Below are positions 35,450 to 47,539 of a DNA stretch of 64,000 bases, piece after piece. The stretch covers positions 79,109,001 through 79,173,000 of the forward strand of contig CM075345.1 in NCBI GenBank assembly GCA_037693485.1, given 5' to 3'. The translations under genes were made by a program, and so were the position numbers. The notes below the pieces were generated by a model. It worked only from the letters and a program-made list of their open reading frames with translations, was not told where the DNA came from and ran no database searches. This stretch comes from Kitagawia praeruptora. Taxonomy: Eukaryota > Streptophyta > Magnoliopsida > Apiales > Apiaceae. The stretch's first letter is position 1. Each line of letters begins with the position of its first letter.

Positions 35450-36240
35450 TCCAGGAAGATTAGTGTTACTCAAGCAAGAAGATTTCCCTACCTCCTTAAT
35501 AGTAGCACCAGAAGAGGCCGAGCCTAATGCTTTCAGAAGTGATGCAGGTTTAGGCACACTCCTTCGAGGACGAGCCAACCCAGCTGCCATAGGAACATGA
35601 ACTTGTACTCCTTTACCTCCAACTGTCACATTTATTCAGTTCACGTGCCATAGGAAGTAACGAACTGGAGTTTCTATTTCGCAAACCATGCTTAGTTAAA
35701 CCAAAAAGTAATAAATATGTTTATAACTTTTATCTTTTTTCCAGGGCATCTCAAGGTGGATTGCACTGGCCCGATTTTAACAAATATCTGCTTAGTAAAT
35801 CTATAGATAAGAGTAGTATCATTAATAATTTGATAATTTGTCAGTGATAATGATACTAGTACGCCTATTTGGCTATAGATGGATACATAGATCATGCAAA
35901 GATAAAAGAGTATAAGCTACCTAGGGAAATAACCCATGATTTTGAAAAGAAAAAGAAACATAGTACATCTACTTACTTGCCACTGGTATGCTTTTAGTAA
36001 TGCAGGACTTGCCCATTCCATAAAAACCTTGCCATTTAGAAGACTGTATAACAGAGCAGCCTGTAATATATATAGACTTTTTAGCATAACAAACAAATTG
36101 AAAAAAGATCAACTTGCTATCCGGAGCTACATAGCTTATAACTATAGTTTTTTCCAAAAGATGTATCATGTTTGTACCTAAGTTGATAGTTGAAATGGCC
36201 TCATTACACTGGACCACCTGTTGTGCAATGTAATACATAG
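35450..36240 (-). pseudogene. Further captured exon-like blocks in CACTA-D, unidentified
   Basis: Three blocks: near 36240-36180 (YYIAQQVVQCNEAISTINLG); about 36065-35983, after TTACAG and before GTAAG (ALLYSLLNGKVFMEWASPAL, LKAYQWQ); and about 35622-35495 (GKGVQVHVPMAAGLARPRRS, VPKPASLLKALG, donor GAG|GTAGGG). They read as coding and have splice sites, but I cannot name the source genes. They may belong to the same gene as the WD40 exon or to others. Confidence 0.5.
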
Positions 36241-36989
36241 TGCAAGTGGTTGCTGCTAGTATGTTTTTCTTGTTGCAGACTTAATTGTTACAAGGTCAAC
36301 AAAGAGTTTTCGGAAATATAAGATAGTACACATAACAAATTCATATTTTAAATCAGAACATTAGAAGATTAACTAAAAATGGAATGTAATATAACACCCA
36401 TCAGAATGTAACATAATAGAAAATAAGTTCCTAAAGAGCATAAATAAACAGTATGCTAGAGAGTAGAAATATTAGCATTTCATCATGCATATAAAATTAC
36501 AAACTTAAACAAATCACACACAATCAGACATTACAAAACACCAAACATACAAAAAGGCGCATACACATTACAAAACATACGTACAGATATAATATTCTCA
36601 GATATAAAAAGCCTTAAACATATTACAAAATTTCAAATATAAAAGACCCCAAACATTCAAAAAGCCCAAATATGCTTAGCAAAAAAAAGCCCAAATTTAC
36701 CCAAATACAAATCCCTAAATCACACAACACAGAGCAAAAAAGTTGAATAAAACCCTAAATACAAATCCAAAATGAAATCCCCAAAGTTGAAGCTCTAATC
36801 ACCTAAATAATACTGAGCCAAATCGAAATCCCCAAAGTAAGTTGAAGCTCTAATTACCTGCGATTTCAAAAAATAAAATAAAAAAGAAATCAGCTTCATG
36901 TAGCAAAGAAAAGTAAATGGAAAAAATATAAAAGTTATAAATCAGAGAGAGTTTATGGTGAGATTTTGTAAATCGGACGGAAAGCAAAA

Positions 36990-37175
36990 AGGTGAGAGAG
37001 AGAGAGAGAGAGAGAGAGAAGAGATGGGTGAGGCAGAGAGTGGTGAGGTGGAGAGAGGGTGGTGAGGTCGAGAGAGATGAGATGTGTTTTTGTTTTAATT
37101 TTATGTAAGAAATATTTTGGTAAGCTGCTTTTATCCCGCCGAGTAAAAAAATAAAGTTCCCGCCTACAATTTTGG
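36990..37175 (-). promoter_or_regulatory. CT-rich leader and paired GGCGGG boxes in CACTA-D
   Basis: (GA)n on the plus strand at 36993-37019, then ATCCCGCC at 37134 and TTCCCGCC at 37159. On the gene-sense strand these read as two GGCGGGA boxes about 25 bp apart. Confidence 0.4.
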
Positions 37176-37389
37176 GCAAGTTGTGTATCATCTATTGTAA
37201 CGTTTTGGACAAAGTATTGCAATTGCTCTAAAATTTCAAAAGGATCCTTTTGCTTGCAACACTTTTCGTATATATTGCCACAATTTTAAAAATATTGCAA
37301 TAGACTACCAAGTTTTGTGTCTATTGTAACACTTTATGTAACACAAATATATATTGGGCTTGCAATAGCCCATATTTCTTGTAGTGTAT

Positions 37390-38394
37390 GCATGTCAGAT
37401 TTGAAAAACCCTAACTCTGTGTCTATATGTAATAGTGAAACATGGGTAAAACCCTACCCCTGAGTTTTGGTTTTGCAGATGTCCAACTTGGTGCTTGAAC
37501 TTCACGAAAGCATAACATTGATCGATTCAGCTTGAGAATCGAATGAAGATGATGAAAAACTAGAAATAAATGATTTAAGATGATTAAATGGTAGAAGCTT
37601 GAAACCTATTTTTATTTTCCCCCAATTTGAACTTCATACCCACTAATGTTATGTAAAACTCAAAATGTATATAATTATGCAGATATACACGCTACGTCAT
37701 TAAAATATGACACGTTGAATTTTCTACATCTACATATAAATGAATTTTTTATGTAATGGTTATATTAAAATGTTAAGCTAACGTTAGTGATTAAAAGAAA
37801 TAAGTTTATAATTCGGTGATTGGTTTCTAAAAATATAAAAAGTTAAGTGATAAAAAATCATTTTCCCTTCTAAAATCTAACGGCAATTTAATGGTAGGTT
37901 TCTAAAAATAATCAAATGTATATATAACGTTAGTGATTAGAAAAATAAACTTCATAATTTAATGGTAGGTTTCTAAAAATACAAATAGTTGAGTGAAAAA
38001 AAAATCTGTTTTCCCTACTTATATTTGAGCTAAGTCATACAAGGGAGACTCATATTCCTATATAGGGTAGTTTAAAATTGGTATGTCGGTAATATTCATT
38101 GCCACAACTCAAACACAAGTGGCCTGGAAGATGTTATGATAGCAAAGTAGGGCAGGTGATCACCAGGAATACATTATAAGTAATGATTTTCCAATATGTA
38201 ATATAATATTTACAAGGCCAGTTCATTGCTTTTACATTCTCAAGCAACATACATTTTCTGGCCTTTTACGTTCAATGTATGTTTACTTTTGAGGGAAATC
38301 ACAAACAATAACAACTTGAATGAATCATTGCTAGCTAGGCTCTAGTGAGTTTTCCTGACATATTCCTCGAAAACTCAGGAGAACTAACTCCAGC
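37390..38394. other. Intergenic or intronic stretch
   Basis: AT-rich, with a partial internal repetition (TTTAATGGTAGGTTTCTAAAAATA at about 37890 and 37960). No gene recognised. Confidence 0.4.
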
Positions 38395-38704
38395 TTACTG
38401 CGGAACACCTGATACAAGGCCACCTATAGTAGGAGTATGGAGACCCTGAGACATCACATTTGCTTGATTCAAATTGGCCCTTGCACGTACCACGCCAATC
38501 TGATTGTATTCTCTCAACAACATGGGTATAGCTGGTGCGAGCTGTGAAGAAGTACCCTAGATATTTGTATTCCTCTTATTCATCAGAGATGACAATGACT
38601 GTAAAAACTGTTTTTCGGACCTCATGGATTTGTTTTGATTAATAGAAGTAGGATTAGAAGCTATTTTACCCCGATTGGTTGGGAGTTTTAAACTCAATAC
38701 TTTG
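38395..38704 (-). pseudogene. Host-gene exon, possibly ARID-type, cut off by Tat-2
   Basis: After a possible acceptor near 38670 the minus strand reads MRSEKQFLQSLSSLMNKRNT, meets an in-frame TAG at 38559-38557, then continues in frame with PAIPMLLREYNQIGVVRARA and ends TPTIGGLVSGVPQ with TAA at 38397-38395. The FLxSLxxxMxKRxT wording resembles the start of an ARID DNA-binding domain, but the rest does not. Upstream exons should lie beyond the Tat-2 insertion (38710-56871), and I did not recognise them there. Confidence 0.35.
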
Positions 38705-38709
38705 AAAAT

Positions 38710-39775
38710 TGTTGAGAGAGGAATTTGGTTCCAACAAAGTTTGAGGTTTGTCGCCGGAATCAAGATCTATGACGGTGGTTCTTCGCTGGATAAGTCGCCG
38801 GAGTGTGGTGGTTGTGATGAATTGGGGGTCGAAATTGAGAGGGTTCTTGGTGGTGGCTCTTAGTTCTTCGCTTCCATCCCCCTCAATTTGCCTACGTACC
38901 TCTATATTTATGGAGGATCAAGTCCACGTGGTTCATGAAGAGCAAGAAACCCAAATGGGCTTGGATTGAAGAACTAGCTTCCGGAATGTTCTACTATGAG
39001 GCCTAACCACAAAGGCCCAAGGCTCACCCAAGATCTCAAGACTTCACGGATAAGGAAACTTCCCCCGTCGAGGACTAGTCCTATCTGCTACAAGCTATTT
39101 CTTGATTTCAAGGATGCAGGTATAGCCATGGTTTACCCCAAGTGCAGAACGCATCCCTGTCCCCCGAATGAGAAGCACCCACCAGATAGCAGGACAGGTG
39201 ATCCAGAGGTTTTGGGTGCAAAGTGTAGGATTACTCCAAAGTTCCCCAATGAGGACGCGCCCATTGGCTACAGGAACAGAGCTCCCAAAGCACACACCAG
39301 AAAGTTCCCATCTTTCCACCTTAGGGCGCGCCCTTAGTGTTTAAGAAGGGTCCTTATATCCAGGCAAACCCCTGGAGGCCTTCTGCGACAGACATCCCCC
39401 TCCTGAGATACGACAGGAGGGAATTCTTCAATCAACCTGTAAGAATCAACTAACAAAGAACATTTGACAAATTCCTTCAATCACGGAGGACGCGTCGACG
39501 AGTCCTTAGAAGAGGACGCGCCCTTAGAGAGGGCTAGTCCTGAGAGAGGGCTAGTCCTTAGCTTCTTCAATAATTCTTGGAAAACCAGCCTTAGTAGAAT
39601 TCCTCACCATGTTTCATATACTTAAGGCGCGCCCTCTTTGCAAGGAAAGAGTGGGCGCGGCCTGACCTTTTCTCATCTCTGCCAAAACCCTAATTTAATT
39701 TAAAATTCCCTAAATTGTACCCGTTATAGACCCGAATCCGGAATAAAATACCCGTGCGAGATTTTGGGCATAACA
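38710..39775 (-). repeat. Left LTR of Tat-2
   Basis: Starts TGTTGAGAGAGGAATTTGG and ends TTTGGGCATAACA. Matches 55868-56871, with about 60 extra bases near 39335-39395 that include one 27-bp unit (AGGCAAACCCCTGGAGG) also found in tandem at 54826-54912. Confidence 0.93.
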
Positions 39776-40149
39776 ACTACCCCCCAATTTCATGTAAAAT
39801 CAAAGATGAAACATGAAATTTCAATCTCAAATAACACCAAAATCCTTGTAGCTTTTCTTCTTCAGGACGCATCCTCGTTATTCTTATCTTCCAGATTCTA
39901 TGCGGAGGGCGCGTCCTTAATTTCTTCAATCCAAAATTTTATCTCCTGGACAACTCTAGTTTTAACTTCTTCGTAGAGGAATAACACAAATGCACCACAT
40001 CTCTAAGCTTACATGAGCTAACTCGGCGTAAGAAATAAAAGATATTATGCACAAGTGTAAACCTCTCACAGGGCTCGCACTGAAGCTAAATATATGTATA
40101 TATTTACAGAGGGCGCGCCTTATGATATTAAGGCGTACGGTCCCCTTCA

Positions 40150-40546
40150 GTTGTCATCCAATGTAATAGTATAATCCTCTACCTGTGATGAAAGAAGTGT
40201 GCTCCTGATCAGGTGCATTCATGGAAATCTGATTATAACCCGAATAAGCGTTCGTGAAACTCAAGAGAACATGGCATGCTGTTGCATCTTCCAACTGACC
40301 AATCCGAGGAAGAGGAAATCTATCCTTTGGGCAAGCCTTTGTTCATATCAGTGAAATCAACACAAGTCCTCCATTTCCCATTAGGCTTCATAACGAGAAC
40401 CGGGTTAGCTAGCAACCCTGGGTAGTAAGACTCTTTAATCAAGCCAACATTTAACAATATATCAACTTCTTCCTTCAATGTAATATCTCTTCCTCACTTA
40501 TCAGACGTCGCTTCTGCCTTATACCCTTCCTGTCAGGATCTATATT
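40150..40546 (-). pseudogene. Tat-2 reverse transcriptase relic
   Basis: Minus-strand reading in mixed frames: NIDPDRKGIRQKRR, then CPKDRFPLPRIGQLEDATA and LLSFTNAYSGYNQISMNAP, SFITGRGLYYYIG. These are the front half of a Tat RT. Stops and frameshifts occur throughout. The catalytic YVDD region, RNase H and integrase are missing. Confidence 0.82.
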
Positions 40547-42038
40547 CACGGTGTCTATTGCTAGTACAGATGGCAAGCGGGTCGAATCCACAAGGAGACA
40601 GGTTCTACTAATTCCTTTTCAGTTATCGCTAATTGTTTCAAGGGTCATACGAATATGTGAAATTATTAATTAACTAATTAAACTAAATTAACACTAATTA
40701 AACAGATGATAAACAAATTATTTAAAACCTAGGGCAATCAGGTCCACCATGCTTACACAATTGGCTCTTAAGCTAAAGCAATCAATGTGATCCTATAACT
40801 AGAGTATATTAATCTCTTTCAAGCATTAACACTCTCGAAACATTAAACACAACTAACCACTTTTAGTAATTCAATCAATCAGGTAATTAGAGTCAAGTTA
40901 ATCTCTTCCAAGAATTAACGCTCTCAGAAATCAAATGATGCTTCCGCACTCAAATTCAATTATGCTAATCGTATGTGTGCCTCTAGTAAGTAAATCTCTC
41001 GATCCATACCCCTATTTGCATATAATTAATCCATCATATTGGCCAATTACACAAATTAATGATTAAAACATATCAATCAGAATTAACCATAACCAATAAA
41101 ACCACTATGAAAATCATGCCAATATTAGTGCAAACATGGCTTCCCTTTAAGCCCTAGAAATAACTACTCGCTAATAATTAAACAAGTAAAACAACTAGTA
41201 AAACAAGAAAACATAATTAAACTAATAAGAACAAAGAAAAGATTAAGAGAACAAAACCTTCAAACTTCAATGTTGTCACCCAAAATAAGAGTCATGGTGT
41301 TTCTCTACATCTCCAACTAATAATATTAATCTACTCTAAACTATATTATCTGATCTAATATTACATCCCTAATAATGATGTGTCCCAAGATGTGTTTATA
41401 TAGCCTCTTGAAGTCTTGTCCAACAAGAACTACCAAAACAGAATTATAATAGAATTACGTTTCCTAAACTGATTCTATTTTAAAGGAAAATTCGTAGCTG
41501 ACTCTTTTTCAGTAATTCTGGACCGTTCCAGCTGTAATTGGACCTCTGGACCACTTTAGAATGATAGAGAATCTCGTTAGCTTCGCGTGGACTGCTTATG
41601 GGCCTCAAACGGAGTTGTAGAACTCAAGATATGGCCAAAATAGTAAAAATTGTAATTTTTCAGCACCGCGCGCGTGCAACCTGCGCCCATCAGTCTGTTC
41701 TTTGCGCAACCTGCGCCCACCACGCGCAACCTGCTCGTGCAACACCTGTCCCATATTATAGAAAATCTCCCAAGCTTCGCGTGGGCAGTTAGATCGCTGA
41801 AAACGGACTTCTAGAACTCCAGATATGTCCAAAACAGTGTAGACTGCGCAACCGTCTCAGAAATCCGAATTTTAATCAATTTATTCTCCAAAAACGATAG
41901 AAGCATCAACCTTAATCAACATTCTCGTAAATTTGCACAACTAAACAAAACACATCAAAACCACCACAAACTTGTGTCCAAGACAATCAATTTAAGCCGA
42001 TATGGAACGCTCCAAGTGGATATAAACTCCACTTATCA

Positions 42039-43877
42039 CACCCCCAAACTTAAACCGATGCTTGTCCTCAAGCATAAACAATTACAACTAACTAACTAAC
42101 TAGTACCACTTCCGTAGGTGATCACGATTGCATTTGGCATATGCAACAAGCCCTTTAAACCCCTAGGCAGCCCTAGTGGACGAGTAAGGTTTCGTGAGGG
42201 CCTATAGCGAATGTACCCACAAAATCCAATGCAAAACAATGCATGAATGCAACTAATATGAAAATGCAAATAATCTAGTACTAATATCCTACCATACCTT
42301 CACATCCTCTCATGCCGTATCAACTTAAGAATCAAAGTAATCACGCATTGTCTTGGTGTCGAAAGTGCAAGTATTCACATAGTCTACTCAATGAACATGC
42401 ATAAGTTCTCACAAGTCCATGTCAAGTGTAAGAATAAGTTAGTAAACATGCTAAGCCTACAAGAGTACATCTTTGAGACAAAACTCGAGATCTCATACGC
42501 AAAAATAAGCAAACACTCACAATCCACTCACAAAAGAATATTCACTCAAGAACAAGGATAAGTGTATCACTCAATTCCAACAAAATCATAAACATGCTTG
42601 ACATTTGGTATCAATCTAACTCTTAACACAACATACATCAATGACAATAATCAAAAGGTCTTCATTCGGGTTGTAAAAGGGGCTAGGGACAAGGTATGTC
42701 AAATAAGCCAAAACAGGGGAAGTGTCAAAAGCTAGTAAGCACCATAATAAATCATACACAACACTATGTTCCCCCCACATAAATTTTATTAAGAACACTC
42801 GACTAGTCGACTAAAGTAGGATCACAACAGACACAAACATGCTCTCATAATATATTTTTTTATTTTTTTTATTTTTTTTTCTTTTTTTCTTTTTTTTCCT
42901 TTTTTCCTTTTTTTTTCGAGAGCTAAATAAAACAATAATATAAACAATAACAATGATCCCACAATTTATTACATATGCCGACTATCAAGTAAACAAACCC
43001 AATTTTCAATATTTCCCCCAAAAGTAAGACCAACAATAAACCCCTCCTTGCACACCTTATTACTCCCTTAAGCACTATACTAGCCTTTGACAATTGGGTT
43101 CAAGTTAATGTAAGGCCAATACAAGAAAAAGATATAGGCAAGTAATGTGGTATGTCACCGAAAAATAGGATTAAGCTCAACGGGTTAACTAATTGATCAT
43201 ATAAACATGGTGTGGTAATATGGGAAAATATGCGGTTAATCCTAAATGCCTTTATCACTTTAATCGTCAAATAATGTCACGCGTTTCAAGAAAGACCTCA
43301 AACAACTGCTAGCAATGCAAACAATCCGTGGACACTCAAGCAAACGAATAAATTGCAAAAAATATGCAATATGGCTCAAAATCTCACTTGGTGGAAAAAC
43401 ATACTCAATCCCAAGCAAAAATCTCTCTAATGCACCGACTTGTATTCAAAGCATGCAAACTAAATCAACTTGCACATATTCATGTCCTTCTAATTACTTA
43501 CAACATTCAATAAGTCTACTAGCTTCAACTTACTAGTGTATGTGTGTGCACAAGAACAAAGCATATCACTTCTCAATCAAAAGCGTCAACAACACAAAAT
43601 TCCTATCAAGCATGGGTGCAAATGCAACTATTATGGACTCACATGATAATAATACGAACAAACATGCATGAATTACAACTAAAATGCAAACATGATAACC
43701 TACATGAACACATAATACAACAACTACTAATCCCTCAAACCACCCCTAAACTTAAAATATTCAATGTCCGCATTGAATGAAAGTAAATAGGAGGGATAGT
43801 AGGAAACATACCTAATCATCGAAACACATGGGTTGCCTCCCACAAAGCGCTTCTTTAACGTCAGTAGCTTGACCTCC
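42039..43877. other. Non-coding 3' part of the Athila-like element
   Basis: AT-rich, with a pyrimidine/poly-T tract at 42857-42917. Short ORFs have no family signature. Untranslated regions of this size are usual in Athila elements. Confidence 0.55.
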
Positions 43878-45302
43878 TCAAAAATACTCTGGTAAAGGCA
43901 TAATATCCACTTTCTCGATCATAAACTCGCCACCACAAAAAGTATCAAGAACATCTGTGGTTGTCTTTATCCTACAGAAAGTCTCCAAACAAGCATCACC
44001 AAAATAAAATATGTCATTAATAAGCAATAGAGAGAGTGCTTGTGCAGTTTTGGAAAACTTTGTGATAAAACAGCGATAAAATTCAACACCACGAAAATAT
44101 TGAACTCCCTTGACATAAGGTGGAGGTTCTGGTGGTGGCTTTTCTTCACTCCTCACTTTCACTGGAGTCATTCGGACATCTTGACTTATCACATCATTGG
44201 CTAATAAGACACTTCTATCTTCTCCCTCTTCTCGATCTTGAAACGTATGAGCCACTTTGTATGGATCCTCAACCAGAATTTGAGAAATATCATCTTGGAC
44301 AATATTTGTTATCACATCAACCTTGAAATAAGTGTTCTTGAGCAAAGAAGCCTTGTAAGTAGAGGCTAGATCGAGAGCAAATTTATCAATACATGGTAGC
44401 TGAGGCACAGGTTGTGGAAGAGAAACAACAACCATCTCTGTATTGCTTTCCTTTGTAGCCTCATCATCAGTCACATTGTTCTCAGTAGCAGCAATATCAT
44501 TGATCTCGTCATCGGTGGCATACTCCTTCTCTTTATCAATGGCCTCATCATCAACATACATGAAGAAACTATCATATTCCTGATCACTTGTGAGATTGAT
44601 AGCAATCAGGTCCTCTTCGGATCGGATAGATGATGATGGTAAATAGTCGAGCTGCCCTATAGTAGAAGAGTTAGCCAACTGTGCAATTTGAGATTCAATC
44701 GCCAAACTTTGAGTTTCTAATTCTTTGATCGCCTCGGCTTGTTCTTCAGAACTCTTTAGCAGTTTATTCAAGATATCCCACATCTCATTTGTCTGATCAG
44801 CTTGCACATCTACTCTGGATTGAGAAACATGTAGATCTTCTTGTAGAGGAGGATATTGATATTCTTGCTGTGGCGGCTGCTCATGTGACTGATAATATTG
44901 TTGCTCAAACTGTTGCTGATTATGATATGAAAAATTTTGAGCACCATTGTCCTGGTAGTAGAAATCTGGTTGATTCACGCATTCTTGATCAAAAGTGTTT
45001 GAATACTGATTGTACCCATATCCTTCTTCAAAAGAATTCATTTGTCCGCACTGAGCACTCTGAGAATTATAGACATTGTAAGAGCATTCAAAACCAAAGT
45101 GAGCCTGCACACCGCAAATTTGATAGAAGTTGTAAGTTTTAGGGGCCACTTGTGACATCTCATTGATACTCATTGGACGCATAGTGGGCTCTGTAGGGTT
45201 GAATGAGGCAATTTCTCGAGTATGTGCCTCTACTAGGGAAGATAAGAGTGCAAAAGTATCAACTTCACCCATTGCAAACCTGTAGACACTCAACAAAGCC
45301 AA
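43878..45302 (-). CDS. 474-codon gag-to-RT-connection fusion ORF of the Athila-like element
   Basis: A single open frame of 474 codons. It has a gag C-terminal part with a Cys pattern (CGVQAHFGFEC), a Gln/Tyr-rich stretch (residues 90-150), a coiled segment (LLKSSEEQAEAIKELETQ), an acidic middle, and an end that resembles the RT connection (FRGVEFYRCFITKFSKTAQA, LSLLLINDIFYFGDACLETF; compare FYRRFIKDFSKIARPL). Protease, the RT catalytic part, RNase H and integrase are absent. The frame has stayed open although most of pol was deleted. A product has not been shown. Confidence 0.7.
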   Translation of the reverse strand: MALLSVYRFAMGEVDTFALLSSLVEAHTREIASFNPTEPTMRPMSINEMSQVAPKTYNFYQICGVQAHFGFECSYNVYNSQSAQCGQMNSFEEGYGYNQYSNTFDQECVNQPDFYYQDNGAQNFSYHNQQQFEQQYYQSHEQPPQQEYQYPPLQEDLHVSQSRVDVQADQTNEMWDILNKLLKSSEEQAEAIKELETQSLAIESQIAQLANSSTIGQLDYLPSSSIRSEEDLIAINLTSDQEYDSFFMYVDDEAIDKEKEYATDDEINDIAATENNVTDDEATKESNTEMVVVSLPQPVPQLPCIDKFALDLASTYKASLLKNTYFKVDVITNIVQDDISQILVEDPYKVAHTFQDREEGEDRSVLLANDVISQDVRMTPVKVRSEEKPPPEPPPYVKGVQYFRGVEFYRCFITKFSKTAQALSLLLINDIFYFGDACLETFCRIKTTTDVLDTFCGGEFMIEKVDIMPLPEYF

Positions 45303-45425
45303 GAAAATGCAGTAAAATTTGTCTCAATTGGAACTAAAGTTCAAATGAGACAATGGAAACAATCTAAACAACTAAATTAAAATCAATAGAAACTCGCTGT
45401 CTCCCCGGCAGCGGCGCCAAAAACT

Positions 45426-46948
45426 TGATATGTCAAATTATACCTAACCGCAAGCGCACGGTGTCTATTGCTAGTACAGATGGCAAGCGGGTCGAATCCA
45501 CAAGGAGACAGGTTCTACTAATTCCTTTTCAGTTATCGCTAATTGTTTCAAGGGTCATACGAATATGTGAAATTATTAATTAACTAATTAAACTAAATTA
45601 ACACTAATTAAACAGATGATAAACAAATTATTTAAAACCTAGGGCAATCAGGTCCACCATGCTTACACAATTGGCTCTTAAGCTAAAGCAATCAATGTGA
45701 TCCTATAACTAGAGTATGTTAATCTCTTTCAAGCATTAACACTCTCGAAACATTAAACACAATTAACCACTTTTAGTAATTCAATCAATCAGATAATTAG
45801 AGTCAAGTTAATCTCTTCCAAGAATTAACGCTCTCAGAAATCCAATGATGCTTCCGCACTCAAATTCAATTCTGCTAATCGTATGTGTGCCTCTAGTAAG
45901 TAAATCTCTCGATCCATACCCCTATTTGCATATAATTAATCCATGATATTGGCCAATTACACAAATTAATGATTAAAACATATCAATCAGAATTAACCAT
46001 AACCAATCAAACCACTATGAAAATCATGCCAATATTAGTGCAAACATGGCTTCCCTTTAAGCCCTAGAAATAACTACTCGCTAATAATTAAACAAGTAAA
46101 ACAACTAGTTAAACAAGAAAACATAATTAAACTAATAAGAACAAAGAAAAGATTAAGAGAACAAAACCTTCAAACTTCAATGTTGTCACCCAAAAGAAGA
46201 GTCATGGTGTTTCTCTACATCTCCAACTAATAATATTAATCTACTCTAAACTACATTATCTGATCTAATATTACATCCCTAATAATGATGTGTCCCAAGA
46301 TGTGTTTATATAGCCTCTTGAAGTCTTGTCCAACAAGAACTACCAAAACAGAATTATAATAGAATTACGTTTCCTAAACTGATTCTATTTTAAAGGAAAA
46401 TTCGTAGCTGACTTTTCTTCAGTAATTCTGGACTGTTACAGCTGTAATTGGACCTCTGGACCACTTTAGAATGATAGAGAATCTCGTTACCTTCGCGTGG
46501 ACTGCTTATGGGCCTCAAACGGAGTTGTAGAACTCAAGATATGGCCAAAATAGTAAAAACTGTAATTTTTCAGCACCGCGCGCGTGCAACCTGCGCCCAT
46601 CAGTCTGTTCTTCGCGCAACCTGCGCCCACCACGCGCAACCTACTCGTAAAACACCTGTCCCATATTATAGAAAATCTCCCAAGCTTCGCGTGGGTAGTA
46701 AGATCGCTGAAAACGGACTTCTAGAACTCCAGATATGTCCAAAACAGTGTAGACTGCGCAACCGTCTCAGAAATCCGAATTTTAATCAATTTATTCTCCA
46801 AAAACGATAGAAGCATCAACCTTAATCAACATTCTCGTAAATCTGCACAACTAAACAAAACACATCAAAACCACCACAAACTTGAGTCCAAGACAATCAA
46901 TTTAAACCGATATGGAACGCTCCAAGTGGATATAAACTCCACTTATCA
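45426..46948 (-). repeat. Right LTR of the Athila-like element
   Basis: Starts TGATATGTCAAATTATACC and ends ACTCCACTTATCA. Full-length copy. The left LTR begins at the equivalent of 45457. Confidence 0.9.
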
Positions 46949-47290
46949 GTCACTGCCCACCATATCATCATGACTCCAAGCAAAAACATCTGAATCTCTA
47001 GCATCTGCCAAAACTAAGATTGTATCTTCTGTTGAACCAGTCTTTTCCACCGATTGAGGCATTCTTGAATTAAGATCAAAATCAAAACTTCGTGGGGTCT
47101 TCAATCGGTGCCTCATCCTTGGAGGGCGCGTCCTCTTTAAGAGGGAAGTCTTCCTCAACAAGGGTATGTACCAAGCCTTCCAATAACATTCTTCTTCCCA
47201 CGATCTGCTTACCTCTATTACTAATTGATTTGATATCATCAGAATTTTCTTCTTCAAGCTCTTCCATAATCCCTTCTCGAAAGTCATCAA
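46949..47290 (-). pseudogene. Tat-2 pol segment upstream of RT
   Basis: Reads TILVLADARDSDVFAWSHDD and M. DVFAWSxxDMPGI is the conserved Tat motif just before RT. Upstream it reads LVEEDFPLKEDAPSKDEAP, where the GAGGACGCGCCCTC word encodes EDAP. The frame is split by shifts. Confidence 0.72.
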
Positions 47291-47539
47291 AGACGAGTTA
47301 TCTGAGGGCGCGCCCTCTGAGTGGACGCTTCCTCATCTTCTGGTTCTTGAATGAAATGATGAACCTAAATTTCTCCCTTGATGTTCATGATTCCTTCATA
47401 GCTTCTTTCAATGAGGGCGCACCCTCCATCTCTCTGTCTCCCGAAACCTTCATTTTCTTCAACAGAGGGCGCCCTACTAGGGCATCGTGAACTAACTCCT
47501 TACCCAAAACCATGAATTCCATCATCTGAGTCATTGGGA

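Larger units (their letters stand above)
33048..37386. mobile_element. CACTA-D: CACTA transposon carrying exons of several host genes
   Basis: CACTACAAGAAATATGGGC at the left is repeated inverted at the right end (GCCCATATTTCTTGTAGTG). TAT is duplicated at 33045-33047 and 37387-37389. Long subterminal arrays of TATTGCAAC and GCAACATTTT. Its left terminus is nearly the same as that of CACTA-F. No transposase; host exons on the minus strand. Confidence 0.95.
40547..46948 (-). mobile_element. Athila-like non-autonomous LTR retrotransposon inside Tat-2
   Basis: The right LTR 45426-46948 (1523 bp) and left LTR 40547-42038 (1492 bp) share about 98% identity by eye; the left lacks the first 31 bp. 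The primer site, read on the minus strand (TTGGCGCCGCTGCCGGGGAG, 45402-45423), is the Athila type. A purine-rich tract (complement of CACCCCCAAAC, 42039-42049) adjoins the left LTR. The element splits Tat-2 pol just before RT; about eight RT-upstream codons and the expected target duplication at the left are missing, so the left junction was later eroded. GTCAC follows the right LTR. Confidence 0.9.

Noticed and set aside
36850..37222. Two overlapping Ser/Leu-rich ORFs
   Set aside because: Produced by the (CT)n leader of CACTA-D.
39095..39337. Overlapping ORFs in the Tat-2 LTRs, repeated at 56155-56571
   Set aside because: Both LTRs give the same ORFs; untranslated LTR sequence explains them.
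41598..41832. ORFs repeated at 46508-46810
   Set aside because: Located in the two LTRs of the Athila-like element.
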